A stretch of 64,000 nt of DNA. Source: Sipunculus nudus (taxonomy: Eukaryota > Annelida > Sipuncula > Golfingiida > Sipunculidae). Positions 24,231-34,911 of this stretch are shown in pieces. Where the stretch lies: assembly GCA_026874595.1 (NCBI GenBank), contig CM049308.1:25076367-25140366 (forward strand), in the 5' to 3' direction. Below the pieces are notes generated by a model that did no database searches, was not told the origin of the DNA, and was given only the letters and a program-made list of their open reading frames with translations. The position numbers and the translations under genes were made by a program. Every line of letters starts with the position of its first letter. Position 1 is the first letter of the stretch.

Positions 24231-26309
24231 TTACCTGTACATCTTTTTAGATTCCTTGAATTCTTTCACTAATCGCGACATGGCGTCCATGGATTCGTGC
24301 AGGCCGTCACCGCTAGGGGCGCAGCAACCTTGCATGTGCCACTGGTGACCAACCAGATTCCTTAATGCGAGAGCTTCTATAAGATCTGATGGTTTAACTG
24401 CACCTGAAACGAGCAACAGATGTATTCCTTTCATTTCTCTATCTTTTTTTTATTTAAATGATGTGAATTATAATATTATATATAACATTGTTTACCTTTA
24501 AAGGGTTTTTAGCCATCAACGGACAGGGCAAATGAGAAAGTCGTTAATCAACTTGATATAGTAATGTGGGACACTTTAAACCTCATTGCCCCCATATTAG
24601 TTTCCTTGTTTATTTATCTTTCGCCAGATGGCAGTACATGTATCCTGAGTGAGCTTGCTTTCAATGTGGATTTTCACCATCTGGATCAAGGAACCTTTTG
24701 AAGGAAAATGCTGCATTTCTGACAATGCCATATGGGGTGTAATGAGCTGCCTTGGCGGAGGTCTGCCCTCTCTGAGCACATTTTATCCCCTGTGCTTACC
24801 TACCACGAACCGAAGTATGATCAATATCCTGATAATATTGCAGATCTGATCATCAAGAGTGTAGCGGAGGGATATATCCTATCACTGACTGCTCTTTAAT
24901 ATTATAAGATAAATACATGTAAAAAAGAGCCCTACTAACCAGGGAGATCTTGTTTATTTGCCATGACAACCACTGGTACGCCCCTCATGTCGTCATTATT
25001 CAGGATGCCGAACAGCTCCTCCCGAACTTCCCCGAATCGTTCCCGATCACAGCTGTCCACCACAAACAGAAGACCCTCCGCCTTGGCGTAGTAGTGCTGC
25101 CACAGAGGACGGAGTTTTTCCTGACCTCCGATGTCCCACACGGTAAAGGTCACGCCGGGGCACGGAGTCACGGTCTCCACGTTAAACCCAATCGTTGGGA
25201 TGGTGGCCACTGTCATGTTCAGTTTAATTTTATACAGCACCGTGGTCTTACCTGTAAGCAAACATACAGACTTTAATAAAAAAAAATGCAAGTAAATATG
25301 CATCAGCATGCAGTTTTTTAATCAAATATGCCCATTATCTAAATAAATTAACTTATAACGAATTTCGTGACTGATTATAATGGTATAAATTATTAAAATT
25401 CATCTTTACATCAGCAAATATGTGCAGTCCACATTTGTCTGTATAAATTTAGCGCTATGCCACTTTGTCGATAATTTAAATTAATTGACACACTAGTATT
25501 ACAAGTTTCGTGAAAAAAAAATAATATGGACTCGAGTCCACTCTTATAAAGACTCGGACTCAGGCTCGAGCTTCATGGACTCGGACATGGACTCGGAGTA
25601 AAGGACTCGAGAAATCAGGTCATATCTACTCGAGTCCAGCAGAAGGAAATCTCTGTCATAAAAACATTTATATACATGTGCGAAATAATTACAGGATATT
25701 ACGAAAAAAAACTTAAATACCAAGCTTAAGGCCTGCATCGGGAGCTCAAGGAATTTAAACCTTGAAGTAAAAGACATGTATAAACTGATATAAAAATACT
25801 TATGGAAATCTAAAAGTTCCATTTAATTTTTTTTTTATAAAGATCTTTTAATTTACTCGGACTCGGGTTCCATATTGACTCGGACTCGAAGAGGGTTAAC
25901 TTGGACTCGAACATTAAGGATTGGATTTGAACTGGGACTCGTGGAGTCTGGACTCGGACTTGCACTCGGACTCGCATGGTGTGGACTCGACTATGTATCA
26001 CTTATCATGATTATAATCATATACATTTTAAAATGAATTTTTACAAGTAATCAAATCATTTCATACATATATCTGCATACAAAATGTATCCTCAGTTTAG
26101 CGCTAAGCCATTATGTGTTCTTTTGTGTGTGTATCGGTGTGCGAGCATTCGGGACGCACGCACGAGTATTTGTAAGCGCGCGTGTATGTGTTTAGGTGTG
26201 TGTTTGCGTGCCTACCTGCTGCGTCTAGCCCCAGTATTAGAATCCTTGCTTGATCAGCCGCCGTGAAGCTCAGCAGAACGTCGTAAAGCTTAGAAATTGT
26301 TAGACCCAT
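24231..26309 (-). CDS. ARF-like small GTPase, copy 2 (3 exons, intact)
   Basis: Exons are 26216-26309, 24940-25251 and 24231-24403, with the same 94/312/173-nt structure and phase-1 introns as the other copies. The product is 192 residues and keeps MG-Ser6, [29 protein letters not shown] and CAPSG. It is the most diverged of the three: the N-terminus reads [15 protein letters not shown], switch II has EKLRPLW for ERIRPLW, switch I is preceded by NMTVA for NETVT, and exon 3 has [13 protein letters not shown] and GLHESMD. The exon 2 donor is the less common GTTAGT. Changes in the amphipathic N-helix and after switch II could alter membrane or effector choice (inference). It is flanked by the same promoter and downstream elements as copies 1 and 3. 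Confidence 0.93.
25535..25990. repeat. GGACTCG-type degenerate minisatellite in intron 1 of copy 2
   Basis: Short GGACTCG/CTCGGA units are scattered in two clusters (25535-25625 and 25855-25990), separated by ordinary AT-rich sequence. They account for much of the extra length of this intron. Serine/glutamate-rich ORFs over it are translations of the hexamer. Confidence 0.75.
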
Positions 26310-26554
26310 ACTTCTTGTTGTTGTCTAGCCGATATTTGATTTATATAATACTTTTTTTATAATCTTGCCGCTGTCTATATAGTTATTAACTTATCCAGGA
26401 TAGTGTATACTATTTATCGATATCTGTGCTGTTTTAATGTTCACTTCTTTAGATTTGCTTGCATCTAGATGTAACGCTGAGGGTGCTATGAACTTAATCG
26501 AGACAGCTCAGGTTTATATAGAACACAGATTTTTGTTGCGGATTTTGCGTGTTT

Positions 26555-26680
26555 TCGAACAGCACGATAAACTCCACGTGGACTTCACCAGGTTGAACTG
26601 TTTACCTGTCAACAGCGTTATTATAATGCGAACGTAACCACGCGGGAAGGGCTTAACACGTCATATTGGGAAACCCCCTT
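26555..26680 (-). promoter_or_regulatory. Promoter-proximal conserved block, ARF copy 2
   Basis: TCCACGTGGA is at 26573-26582 (264 bp upstream of the ATG). GGGAAACCCC at 26668-26677 is a perfect match to the Rel/NF-kappaB consensus GGGRNWYYCC, preceded by ACGTCATATT. Order and spacing match copies 1 and 3. Confidence 0.6.
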
Positions 26681-27039
26681 TTGTGTACGGAACTGTTGTT
26701 CATTGACTGATCAGTAGGATAGAGCGCCATCTAGTAGCAGAGGGGAACATTACTTTTCACTCCTTTCGACACCAGTTTTCTCAGTGGATTCAAAGAACTT
26801 TCTGCTGAAAAGGCCAAAACAAAAGAATATAATTTATCTGAAAAAAATAACTATATGTATCACAAAATGCCATAAAGTTTTTATTGTGGACATAATATTC
26901 TTTGGAAGGAATAAAGAAGAAACCCGCCAAATATCCCCGGGATTAGTCCGAATGTGTCTGTTTTTATAACAATAACATATAAAATTTAAGAATATAATGT
27001 AACCGTGTTGACTCAAAATATAAAGGAGTATACATTATT

Positions 27040-27665
27040 TCAGTTTTGGGATCCTTGGTATCGGTCTTGGTCTCGGTTACCATGCTCTTGGTCTCGGATA
27101 CCGAAATCTCGGTCTCGGATACCAAATGGTACTGGTTATGGTCTCAAATCACACACAAAACGTACCTCTTCCAGTTAGGCACTTTATATAATGGCTGGGA
27201 GTACTCAATATCAACTGTCAAACTTAAAAGAAAATAAATAAAAATTTATTATATCGAAAGGAAACGAAACATTTTTAATTTACATTTAACATGCGCATGC
27301 TTATAAAATATTACTTTTTTTCTGTAAAAGCATAACGGCAAGACACCCATGTTCACTTAGTTTGCCTTGGAACAATTCTTATCCAGCGTACTTGAACGGA
27401 CTACATTGCCCTTTTCACTCTACATGCCTGGTGTATTTAGAAGTCCTGAAACATTGTGGGCCGTAGATTTGATAACCCACGAAGTATAACCAGCAGAGCT
27501 GTAGTCTTTTGAACTGGATTTTGAGCAGTGTGGGTCTCGTATATGATCGTCTCGGTAAAGCTTTCGGATACAATGATCTCGGTCTTGGTCTCCGATCATG
27601 GTCTCGGTCTTGGTCTCGGATATCATGGTCTCGGTCAAGGTCTCGGCTTGTCCGGTCTCGACTGC
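27040..27665. repeat. Two GGTCTCGG minisatellite clusters
   Basis: Clusters at 27044-27140 and 27545-27665 consist of (C/T)TTGGTCTCGG(A/T)TA(C/T)C-like units in the same orientation, with about 400 bp of unrelated sequence between them. There is no coding evidence. Confidence 0.75.
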
Positions 27666-27891
27666 ATCACTTCTGTGTCTTGAAGGTTTAAAATTGGAAA
27701 TCGAAAAACACAAGAACGAGTACAGTATACATATAAAAACTTTGCATTTAAACATCAAAATAATTAATTTAAGTTACAATTCCTATATGAATGCACTTGT
27801 TTATACATCTATACAAAATAATGAGCTTTCAAGAACATAATCGCCAAAACTAATGGAAATTGGAATGAAGAAACACAGTGTAAAGACTATA

Positions 27892-28024
27892 TGTGCGTCC
27901 AGCTCCAAATTTTAAACATGCGACACCCGCTCTCGTTGGTTCGATTAGGCCTACAACTCTTCTGACACATGGCCAACAGCGGGTGTGGCACGTCTAAAAT
28001 TTGGAGCTGGATGCGCAATGCACC
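27892..28024. mobile_element. 133-bp foldback element
   Basis: Its two halves are near reverse complements: CCAGCTCCAAATTTTA at the left and TAAAATTTGGAGCTGG at the right, with further pairing through the ACACCCGC block to a short central loop. A diverged half copy is recognisable at 42795-42880. It is probably a MITE. Confidence 0.8.
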
Positions 28025-28059
28025 TGGTGGTGACCGATGGTGAGACCCAGGGAATCTTG

Positions 28060-28700
28060 CTATACAAATCTTACTTCAAATGGTCTGTTGTCGCAAATCA
28101 TCATCATCGTAGTGTCACACGGAGACTTCCATGTTAGAAAAACAATCGGTGACAATGCAAAAGATGAACTGAAGAATCTATTCTGAAAAATTCAGAGATA
28201 AAGGTTTAACTTTGAGGCATATATATTAATTTTGCTTGTTGATAGATAAATGGGCTGTTACTTGCATGCAGACTCTATCAAAAGAGGAAAACCATAAACG
28301 ATCATGCCTGTGCTCCTAGGATCACAGCGGATGCGTGCCCGGTGTTTATACACGGTGATGCCGGAGATAACAAGGATAATCCCGGAACGATGATCCGGGA
28401 TGATCCGTATAGATATCCGTGAATGTGTGAAAGCCCCATTACGAAATCGCGCTGCTGTCCCCGAATCACCATGGATTAAAGTTCGGGATGGTCCGTGTTG
28501 CCATCCGTGAATGTGCAAAAGGGCTAAGAATAATATGTTTTATTATTTTTTGGTTAAGAGGTTTATGTACCGGACGCGGAATAACTCAGAAGTCATAACT
28601 TGTCATCCATTCACTACACTTTGGCCTTTTGAAATCAGTTCGGCAAATTTTGTTTTGACTTGGCTGAACTTGATTCAAAAGGCCCAAGCGTAGTGATTAA
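28060..28700. other. Intergenic, internally repetitive, no gene seen
   Basis: Within 28370-28510 the motif ATCCGTGAATGTG occurs twice in a GATCCGGGAT-rich context, suggesting an internal duplication of an unknown element. No open frame resembles a protein family. Confidence 0.5.
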
Positions 28701-28725
28701 CGCGTTTCATTCAGAGAGTATTTGG

Positions 28726-28902
28726 CACAGTCGCATGAATCGATATTGGTGGGCGTAATTCTGGCCTAGAGAACAGACTAAAACCCACCAATATATACTG
28801 ATCCCACCGATTCGGAACGGACTTCGCGGATTCTCTGTTTACATCTGAATTGACCTTGTTTTGGGCCAAATATCAGCCACAAATAACGATTCATGCGACT
28901 CT
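28726..28902. mobile_element. 177-bp MITE with TIRs and 9-bp target duplication
   Basis: Inverted ends pair as AGTCGCATGAATCG and CGATTCATGCGACT, extending to about 24 bp with two mismatches. The element is flanked on both sides by the direct repeat AGTATTTGG (28717-28725 and 28903-28911), as expected for a target-site duplication. It is non-coding. An 8-9 bp duplication suggests a hAT- or P/Mutator-like transposase acting in trans. Confidence 0.85.
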
Positions 28903-28934
28903 AGTATTTGGAGCCAGTTTCAGTCGAGTTTCAC

Positions 28935-29040
28935 CGTTTTGCCTTTAGTAGCTCTGGTTGGGTTCAAACCGAAGAGCTTCCGTTCGTGGTAAAACGCCTT
29001 GACCACCAGATTACGTCCCACTCCTATTTTTTGTCTTTCT
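28935..29040 (-). repeat. Possible tRNA-derived SINE fragment
   Basis: On the minus strand, a GGTGGTCAAGGCG stretch (A-box-like) is followed about 30 nt later by GGTTTGAACCC, one base from the B-box consensus GGTTCGANNCC. This is the layout of an internal RNA polymerase III promoter in a tRNA-related SINE. It does not fold into a full tRNA by eye, so I do not call a tRNA gene. Confidence 0.5.
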
Positions 29041-29139
29041 GGGAAAATAGTAAGAGCTCTGTAACTGGTCCCTATGACAAGGCAAGGAAGACTTTGAAAA
29101 TGCAAACAACAAGGCCACCAGATAAGTAAATGTATTTTT

Positions 29140-29780
29140 AGCGAACCTGTGAGCTTATGCGATATGGCGCAGCGTCCTCCGTACGTTAACTAATAATATT
29201 TCAGGAAAGACAGGAGCTGGCATCACCGAGGTCGTGCAAACATTGGTCATATGTCAAACTTTGTGGGATTAATGTGGGTTTTTTTGTTGTTGCTCCAACT
29301 GTATCGAAATTCATTTTGGAAAAAACTAGTAAACTTTTAAAAATCTTCTTCGAAATTGTTCGGCCAAATGATTCAATCTTAAAAAATAGTCCCTAGGACG
29401 AGGACTCTAAAATTTGTTCGAATGGTTTCTGTTTGGTAGATTTTGACTGAGTTACGAGAAGCTAAAGATTATAATCTCTGAAACGGCAGGAATTCGCATT
29501 GCCAAACTTCTGAATAAAGGTCACATATTTCATATTTGAAATTGATTTTTATGTGGCGCAGATTCATCGACCTATTTTTTTATGGGGGGGGGGGGATATA
29601 GTAACTTCGACATTTTCATCACTCATTTAAAAATCTTATCTGACGAAACGGTTGATCCAAATCGTTTTATATTTCATAGATATGATCCCATAGGGTAGTG
29701 CTTTCTGAAGTGTATAAGAATGATTCGGTGATTTTTGGAAGAGTTATGTAAAGCTGAAGTCTTGTGGCAAAGTAAGCCTG
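29140..29780 (+). repeat. Dispersed repeat (family R2), copy 1
   Basis: It begins GCGAACCTGTGAGCTTA and continues with CAGGA.CTGGCATCACC and similar blocks. A diverged copy in the same orientation lies at 50787-51400 inside the Rab4 intron. A poly-G run interrupts it near 29584. The frames are broken and no protein is recognisable. Confidence 0.65.
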
Positions 29781-30900
29781 TATCAGGCTATAGGCTTCAA
29801 TAGTCTTCTTCTGCAATTTAATGTGCCACTTATGATACTCAAATTATACTTATATTTTGTTCGCCAGATCTGATTGACATTTGTTATTCCAGACCGAACA
29901 CATACAGGCTTGTTCGTTATTCATGAAATAGACGCCAGAGCGGCTCAATGAATCATTGCAAGTTCTGTGAAAGTGTATTTAGCTCCGATGGGCAAAGACT
30001 TAATAGTACGAAGATTTTTGTACCTTTTAATCGATAAGACTGTGGGTAGTCGGACACAGCGCTATCTCATGAGAGGATGGAACATTAATTTTGATTCCCC
30101 CTATGGCTGTCGAAACTCCATATATCAGTGCATATATTCTCCTCCGGGTCCTTTCAACTTGAGACCCGGTTTTAAAAACAAGGTCTTAGGTTCAAATAGA
30201 ACCTCCCTTAAAAGGGTACCATACACAAGGCGAGCAAAATTTAATATAAACAGTTTTGAGGCTTTTAATTATTAAAATTGAAAATAATTGTAAAAATGGT
30301 CAAGAATGAGTTTCTTATATGATATTATATATTTGTAAACTGATATATTTAATAATGAATCGGGTAACTTGGTAAACCATTTACCAATTAAATATAAAAT
30401 ATAGGGCCGAGCAAATTCCGAGACTAGGTTATTGCCAAATATATTTTTCGATTTCATATATTTTTATTTAATATCCAAGTTAAAATTGGATTATTAATAT
30501 TATGTTGTATTTGACGACGAGTCTAATGTATAAACTGTAAATAATTTATCATAGTTTTGCATACAATATATATACATTTAATAAATTACTCTCGGTGCCA
30601 TTAAGGAACATTAACTATACTTCATCATTTACACAATTTAATATATCCTGTCGTATCTGGAGTCAGGAACGCAAAATACCCTGTCCCGTAGTGTGTAGTG
30701 GGTGGACTGTATCGTACATACTGTCCAGCGGGATGACCACGCCGACATTTTCTTGCCACCAACTGGTGAAAATATTCTTAAATTGCCAAAGTGTTGTATG
30801 AAAATCCGCCAACTTTCCTACCATCCACACAGACAGACTCACACACGCACATATCAAGGTCTGGAATTAGTTCCCTTTTAATCTCTGAAAATCTCCGATC
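29781..30900. other. Intergenic, with one unexplained open stretch
   Basis: Mostly AT-rich sequence without recognisable features. The minus-strand stretch 30663-30820 follows an AG acceptor-like site and stays open for about 50 residues with a protein-like composition (KNIFTSWWQENVGVV, IPLDSMYDTVHP) before a stop. I do not recognise the family. It may be a stray exon or the remains of a mobile-element gene. Confidence 0.35.
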
Positions 30901-31718
30901 CTTATTTATTAAAAAATATATATAATAAATGTTTCAGCATGGTTTTTTTATTTGAATGCATCTTTATTTAACTGTATAGCATTTATTTTATCATAAGGGA
31001 ATAGAAACAGTCTGTCAATAATAATGATGATGTCAAAAAGAAGACAGATATAATTCAAACACCAAGAAAATATGGATGGTTAAATTTTACTGTTTTATAA
31101 ATATACAGGACACGTATTCATTCCTCTAAAACCTTAACGACCTGCATTAATAGATAATATGTAGTACACATATAAATGATAAATATAATAACTTCCTACA
31201 TATACATCCCTGTCAATGGCTTTTGGTGTCAAATCTGCGGACGGTCTTAGATATCAGCGACTAAATCATGTTGTCATGGAAATATTTACTCCATTATATC
31301 GAATTTCAAGACTGTTAACAAATACATCAATATAAACTTAAACATACTATAATATATACAGACTGCATGATAAAACTAAATAAATAAATGAAAGGTCGAA
31401 AATAGGAATGTGTGGAAAAGCATAGATCGAGAAGTGAATGTCTTGATCATGTACACATTTCTACATTAAAATAATAATATAATAGTAATTATATGCGCGT
31501 CTTTAAATTCATTACAAATGCATTGAAGGCACTGCAAAAGTATATGACGATGTAATATGAACTATAATGTTAGTACATGTGCTATATAAAAAAGGTTACT
31601 AAAAATGCTAAATATTTCATCATTACGTGTTCAACTATGAGTCTACTCATTTATATCTATTTATAATATAAAGTGTAATACTAATTCTGCATATACATGA
31701 TCAGTATACGACCTGTGG

Positions 31719-31726
31719 TGACGTCA
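31719..31726. promoter_or_regulatory. CRE-like TGACGTCA downstream of ARF copy 3
   Basis: It lies 126 bp past the stop codon of copy 3, in the shared GGTGACGTCATCA context. Confidence 0.45.
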
Positions 31727-31851
31727 TCAAATAACATGTACAAAACATAATACGATTTACTGCATGAACACATGAAAAAAATATGAACTTCGACGAACAA
31801 ATGTCTTTAGTATAAAATGTGATGATGATGTTTTGGTATTCTTGGTAGTTG

Positions 31852-33183
31852 TTATCTGTACATCTTTTTCGATTTCTTAAATTCCTTCACTAATCGCGAC
31901 ATGGCGTCCATGGATTCGTACACGCCGTCACCGCTAGGGGCGCAGCAACTTTGTATGTGCCACTGGTGACCGACCAGTTTTCTCAATGCGAGAGCTTCTA
32001 TCAGTTCTGATGGCTTAACCGCACCTGAAACGAGCAAAAAAACTTACCGTTAGATATATGTAATCAAATATTAAATTACCACTTTTTACACCGATGTTGT
32101 AAATTATAACAATATGGACATTGAAAATGTATATAAAAAATGACAAGTTAAATAATATTTAGAATAGTATATATTGTGTTTTTGTCATGTCTTTTTAGCA
32201 TAACATCGAATCGAAAACAGAGACACTCCGTGTGCAAGATTTGCTCTCTAAGCTGGAAAAATTAAATGACACCTCTGCAAAGGTATATATGTTTTTGCTT
32301 CTGTATTAGCCATTTAACCTCAAAGGTTATGAACGCTTTCTGAAGACATGCTCCAAAAGGCGGGGGTAAAAACTAAGGAACAATCAAGAGGTCGTCAAGA
32401 GGTATGGCGGAGTAATATTAACTGTCAGTGAGTGCTTTCTAATACTTTTTATAAGAATACGGTCCTTGTATTTAAGAAGAGCTCTACTTACCGGGGAGAT
32501 CTTGTTTATTTGCCATGACAACCACTGGCACGCCCCTCATGTCGTCATTATTCAGGATGCCGAACAGCTCCTCCCGAACTTCCCCGAATCGTTCCCGATC
32601 ACAGCTGTCCACCACAAACAGAAGGCCTTCCGCCTTGGCGTAGTAGTGCTGCCACAGAGGACGGATTCTTTCCTGACCTCCGATGTCCCAAACGGTAAAG
32701 GTCACGCCAGGGCACGGGGTCACGGTCTCCACGTTAAACCCAATCGTTGGTATGGTGGTCACTGTCTCGTTCAGTTTGATCTTATACAACACTGTGGTCT
32801 TACCTGTGAGCAAACATAAAGAAAATTATTAAAGCGGTGTTAACAGAAATGTGTTTCAATGACTCTCCAGAAGAGTTTACGCGAATTAATTTTTATATGA
32901 TCTATATGATTTATAATTTATAAATGTTTCAAACATTTTCCCAACTTAACCTAACTTCAAGTTTATCATTTTCATGAAAATGTCCAGGTCGATCGGTACA
33001 TATTGCCTTTACTGTTTTTCATCTCCTTGCACACGGTAGCACGACTGAATATACCCATTTTTTCTTTCTGTATATATCTTTGTGGATGTATTTGTGAGCG
33101 CCTGCAAGCGTGTATGCGAGTTCCTGTGCCTGTCGGTATGGTTGTTTGTACGTGCATGTTGTCGTTTATGAGCTTGCATAGTT

Positions 33184-33244
<61 letters not shown>

Positions 33245-33544
33245 AGTTAATTGACATATTTCCTTATATTTTTAGATCTCTTATACGAAAAAGTTCAGTT
33301 CATTTTTACAAATTTACAATATATGACTATTATTGGGGGGGGGGGGGGGCAAAACTATTCTATTCCCCCCCCCCCAAAAATCTGTGTGTTTTTTGTGTTT
33401 ATGTGTGTGTTGTGTGTGTGTGTATGTGTGTGTGTTGTTTGTGTGCCTACCTGCTGCATCCAGCCCCAGCATTAGAACCTCTGCCGGATCAGCTGCCGTG
33501 AAGCTCTGCAGAACGTCGTACAACTTTGAAATCCAGTGACCCAT
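31852..33544 (-). CDS. ARF-like small GTPase, copy 3 (3 exons, intact)
   Basis: Exons are 33451-33544, 32492-32803 and 31852-32024, with the same sizes and phases as copies 1 and 2. The 192-residue product is almost identical to copy 1: the exon 2 peptide is the same residue for residue, and differences are confined to Thr for Lys16, HQWHI for HQWHV, and KKMYR for KKIYR. All nucleotide-binding motifs and the myristoylation start are intact. Exon 2 differs from copy 1 only at a handful of third-position bases by eye, while the introns differ in length and content. The promoter lies at 33809-33911. This is the right-most full ARF gene seen; whether more lie to the left of the window cannot be known. 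Confidence 0.93.
33187..33244. repeat. (AT)n microsatellite in intron 1 of ARF copy 3
   Basis: More than 50 bp of nearly pure AT. A poly-G/poly-C inverted pair (33336-33349 and 33365-33375) and a GT-rich tract (33385-33443) follow, up to the exon 1 donor. Confidence 0.95.
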
Positions 33545-33808
33545 ACTTCGTTTCTATACCGAATTTATATTCAAGACTATTAAATATTATTTTCTCCTTT
33601 TTCCAATATTGTAGCAGCCTATAGGTTTTCCAGACAGAATAAGTATCTTTGATGTTTTATAAGCTAGACCTTCTGCTCGTTAATATATACTTGTATCTGC
33701 AGCCAATGCTGAAGCTCCTATGGACCACAGAGGGACATTTCGAATTTATATAGACCACGGGTTTGGGTCGTGTATTGCGGGTGCGTGTGTCAGAATGAAT
33801 TGATAAGC

Positions 33809-33911
33809 TCCACGTGGACCTCGCCAGCTTGATCTGTTTATAGTAAACAATGTAAATATGATGTAAACGTCGCCACGCTGGAAACACGTCATGTGCGGTT
33901 GGGAAAGCCCC
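33809..33911 (-). promoter_or_regulatory. Promoter-proximal conserved block, ARF copy 3
   Basis: TCCACGTGGA is at 33809-33818, 265 bp upstream of the ATG. GGGAAAGCCCC starts at 33901, 357 bp upstream. A TAAACGTCGCCACG patch is shared with copy 1. The kappa-B-like motif is one base longer than the consensus. Confidence 0.6.
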
Positions 33912-33989
33912 CTCAGCATTCAGTATTGAACGCCGAGATCAGACTTGTCGGTATTGTATAAAGCGCCATCTATTAGCTGGTAATGCTGT

Positions 33990-34548
33990 TACTTTTCATT
34001 GTTCGCTCTGTCCTTGTAGGTCTTTTATGGCTGCTAAAAACAAAAACAGTAACTGCAATGGGTGCAGTTTGGTGGGAGACCGGGTACTAGGGGACGTACC
34101 ATTTCATATCCCCCGCAACAATTGCTAATTGAATGCATGCTCTAACTGCAGTGGCAAGAACGATAGAGTCGATAGTAAAACGTTTAATACAAAAATGTGT
34201 CACAGCGTCGCAAAGGTATGGCGGATTCCCCCGTTCCCACGATATTATGGTACTCGATCATTAAACGCTCAAATAAAATAAAACAAAAAAACTCATGCAT
34301 GTTTTATAGATAAGAAGTTTTCGTTTTCTTCTTCTTGGTTTCCCTGTTATTTTATTCTCAATTTGTTTCAAAATATTCTTTATTTTGATTAAAAATTAAA
34401 AAAAAATCCAACAACGCATGCAGTAGGGGAACACCAATGCGACGCACACACCACCTCAGCCGGGGCACACACAAAACAATCTCGATTTCCTCAAAATATT
34501 TGTCCCTCATCTCCAGAACTGGTTTCTGGATCCACCATTGACAACATC

Positions 34549-34610
<62 letters not shown>

Positions 34611-34911
34611 TATAAAATGGGAGGGGGTATTGTATACCCCTTTACAAGAGCCTATGTGTGTGTGTTGGGGGGGGGGGGGGATTGCTCCCATGGGTACTGC
34701 ATCAGTTACATATGCATGGACTTGACACTAAATCTAATACGCACGTGTTGGCTTGTTCATTCTTGTACGTGTAGTTTCATGCAGACAGTAAGTACAATTA
34801 TCATTTTATCTTTCCATTATAAGGGAAACACAGCCGTCTGTCTACAAATTAAAACATTCCTTTATCTTATTACTATCAGCAGCGTTAAAGGGTCTCACAC
34901 CTCAAAAGCAT
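33990..34911. other. Intergenic with (AAT)n microsatellite, no gene seen
   Basis: It contains a trinucleotide ATA/AAT tract (34549-34611) followed by a poly-G run (34668-34681). The short ORFs reaching into them are artefacts of the repeats. Confidence 0.6.

Larger units (their letters stand above)
22450..26790. repeat. Segmental duplication block B (paralogous to 2870-7560)
   Basis: It starts with the same GTTGTCGTCACCGTTGTCG landmark, followed by a dead exon 1, promoter, downstream sequence with the TGACGTCA patch, an intact ARF-like gene and its promoter. It lacks the foldback insertion present in block A. It gained about 450 bp of GGACTCG-type repeat in intron 1 and about 200 bp in intron 2. 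Confidence 0.8.

Noticed and set aside
28935-29040. Functional tRNA gene
   Set aside because: Box-like motifs are present but no full cloverleaf or acceptor stem could be formed by eye.
29967-30275. 102-codon plus-strand ORF
   Set aside because: No recognisable family, no splice context, AT-rich and not repeated elsewhere; could be chance.
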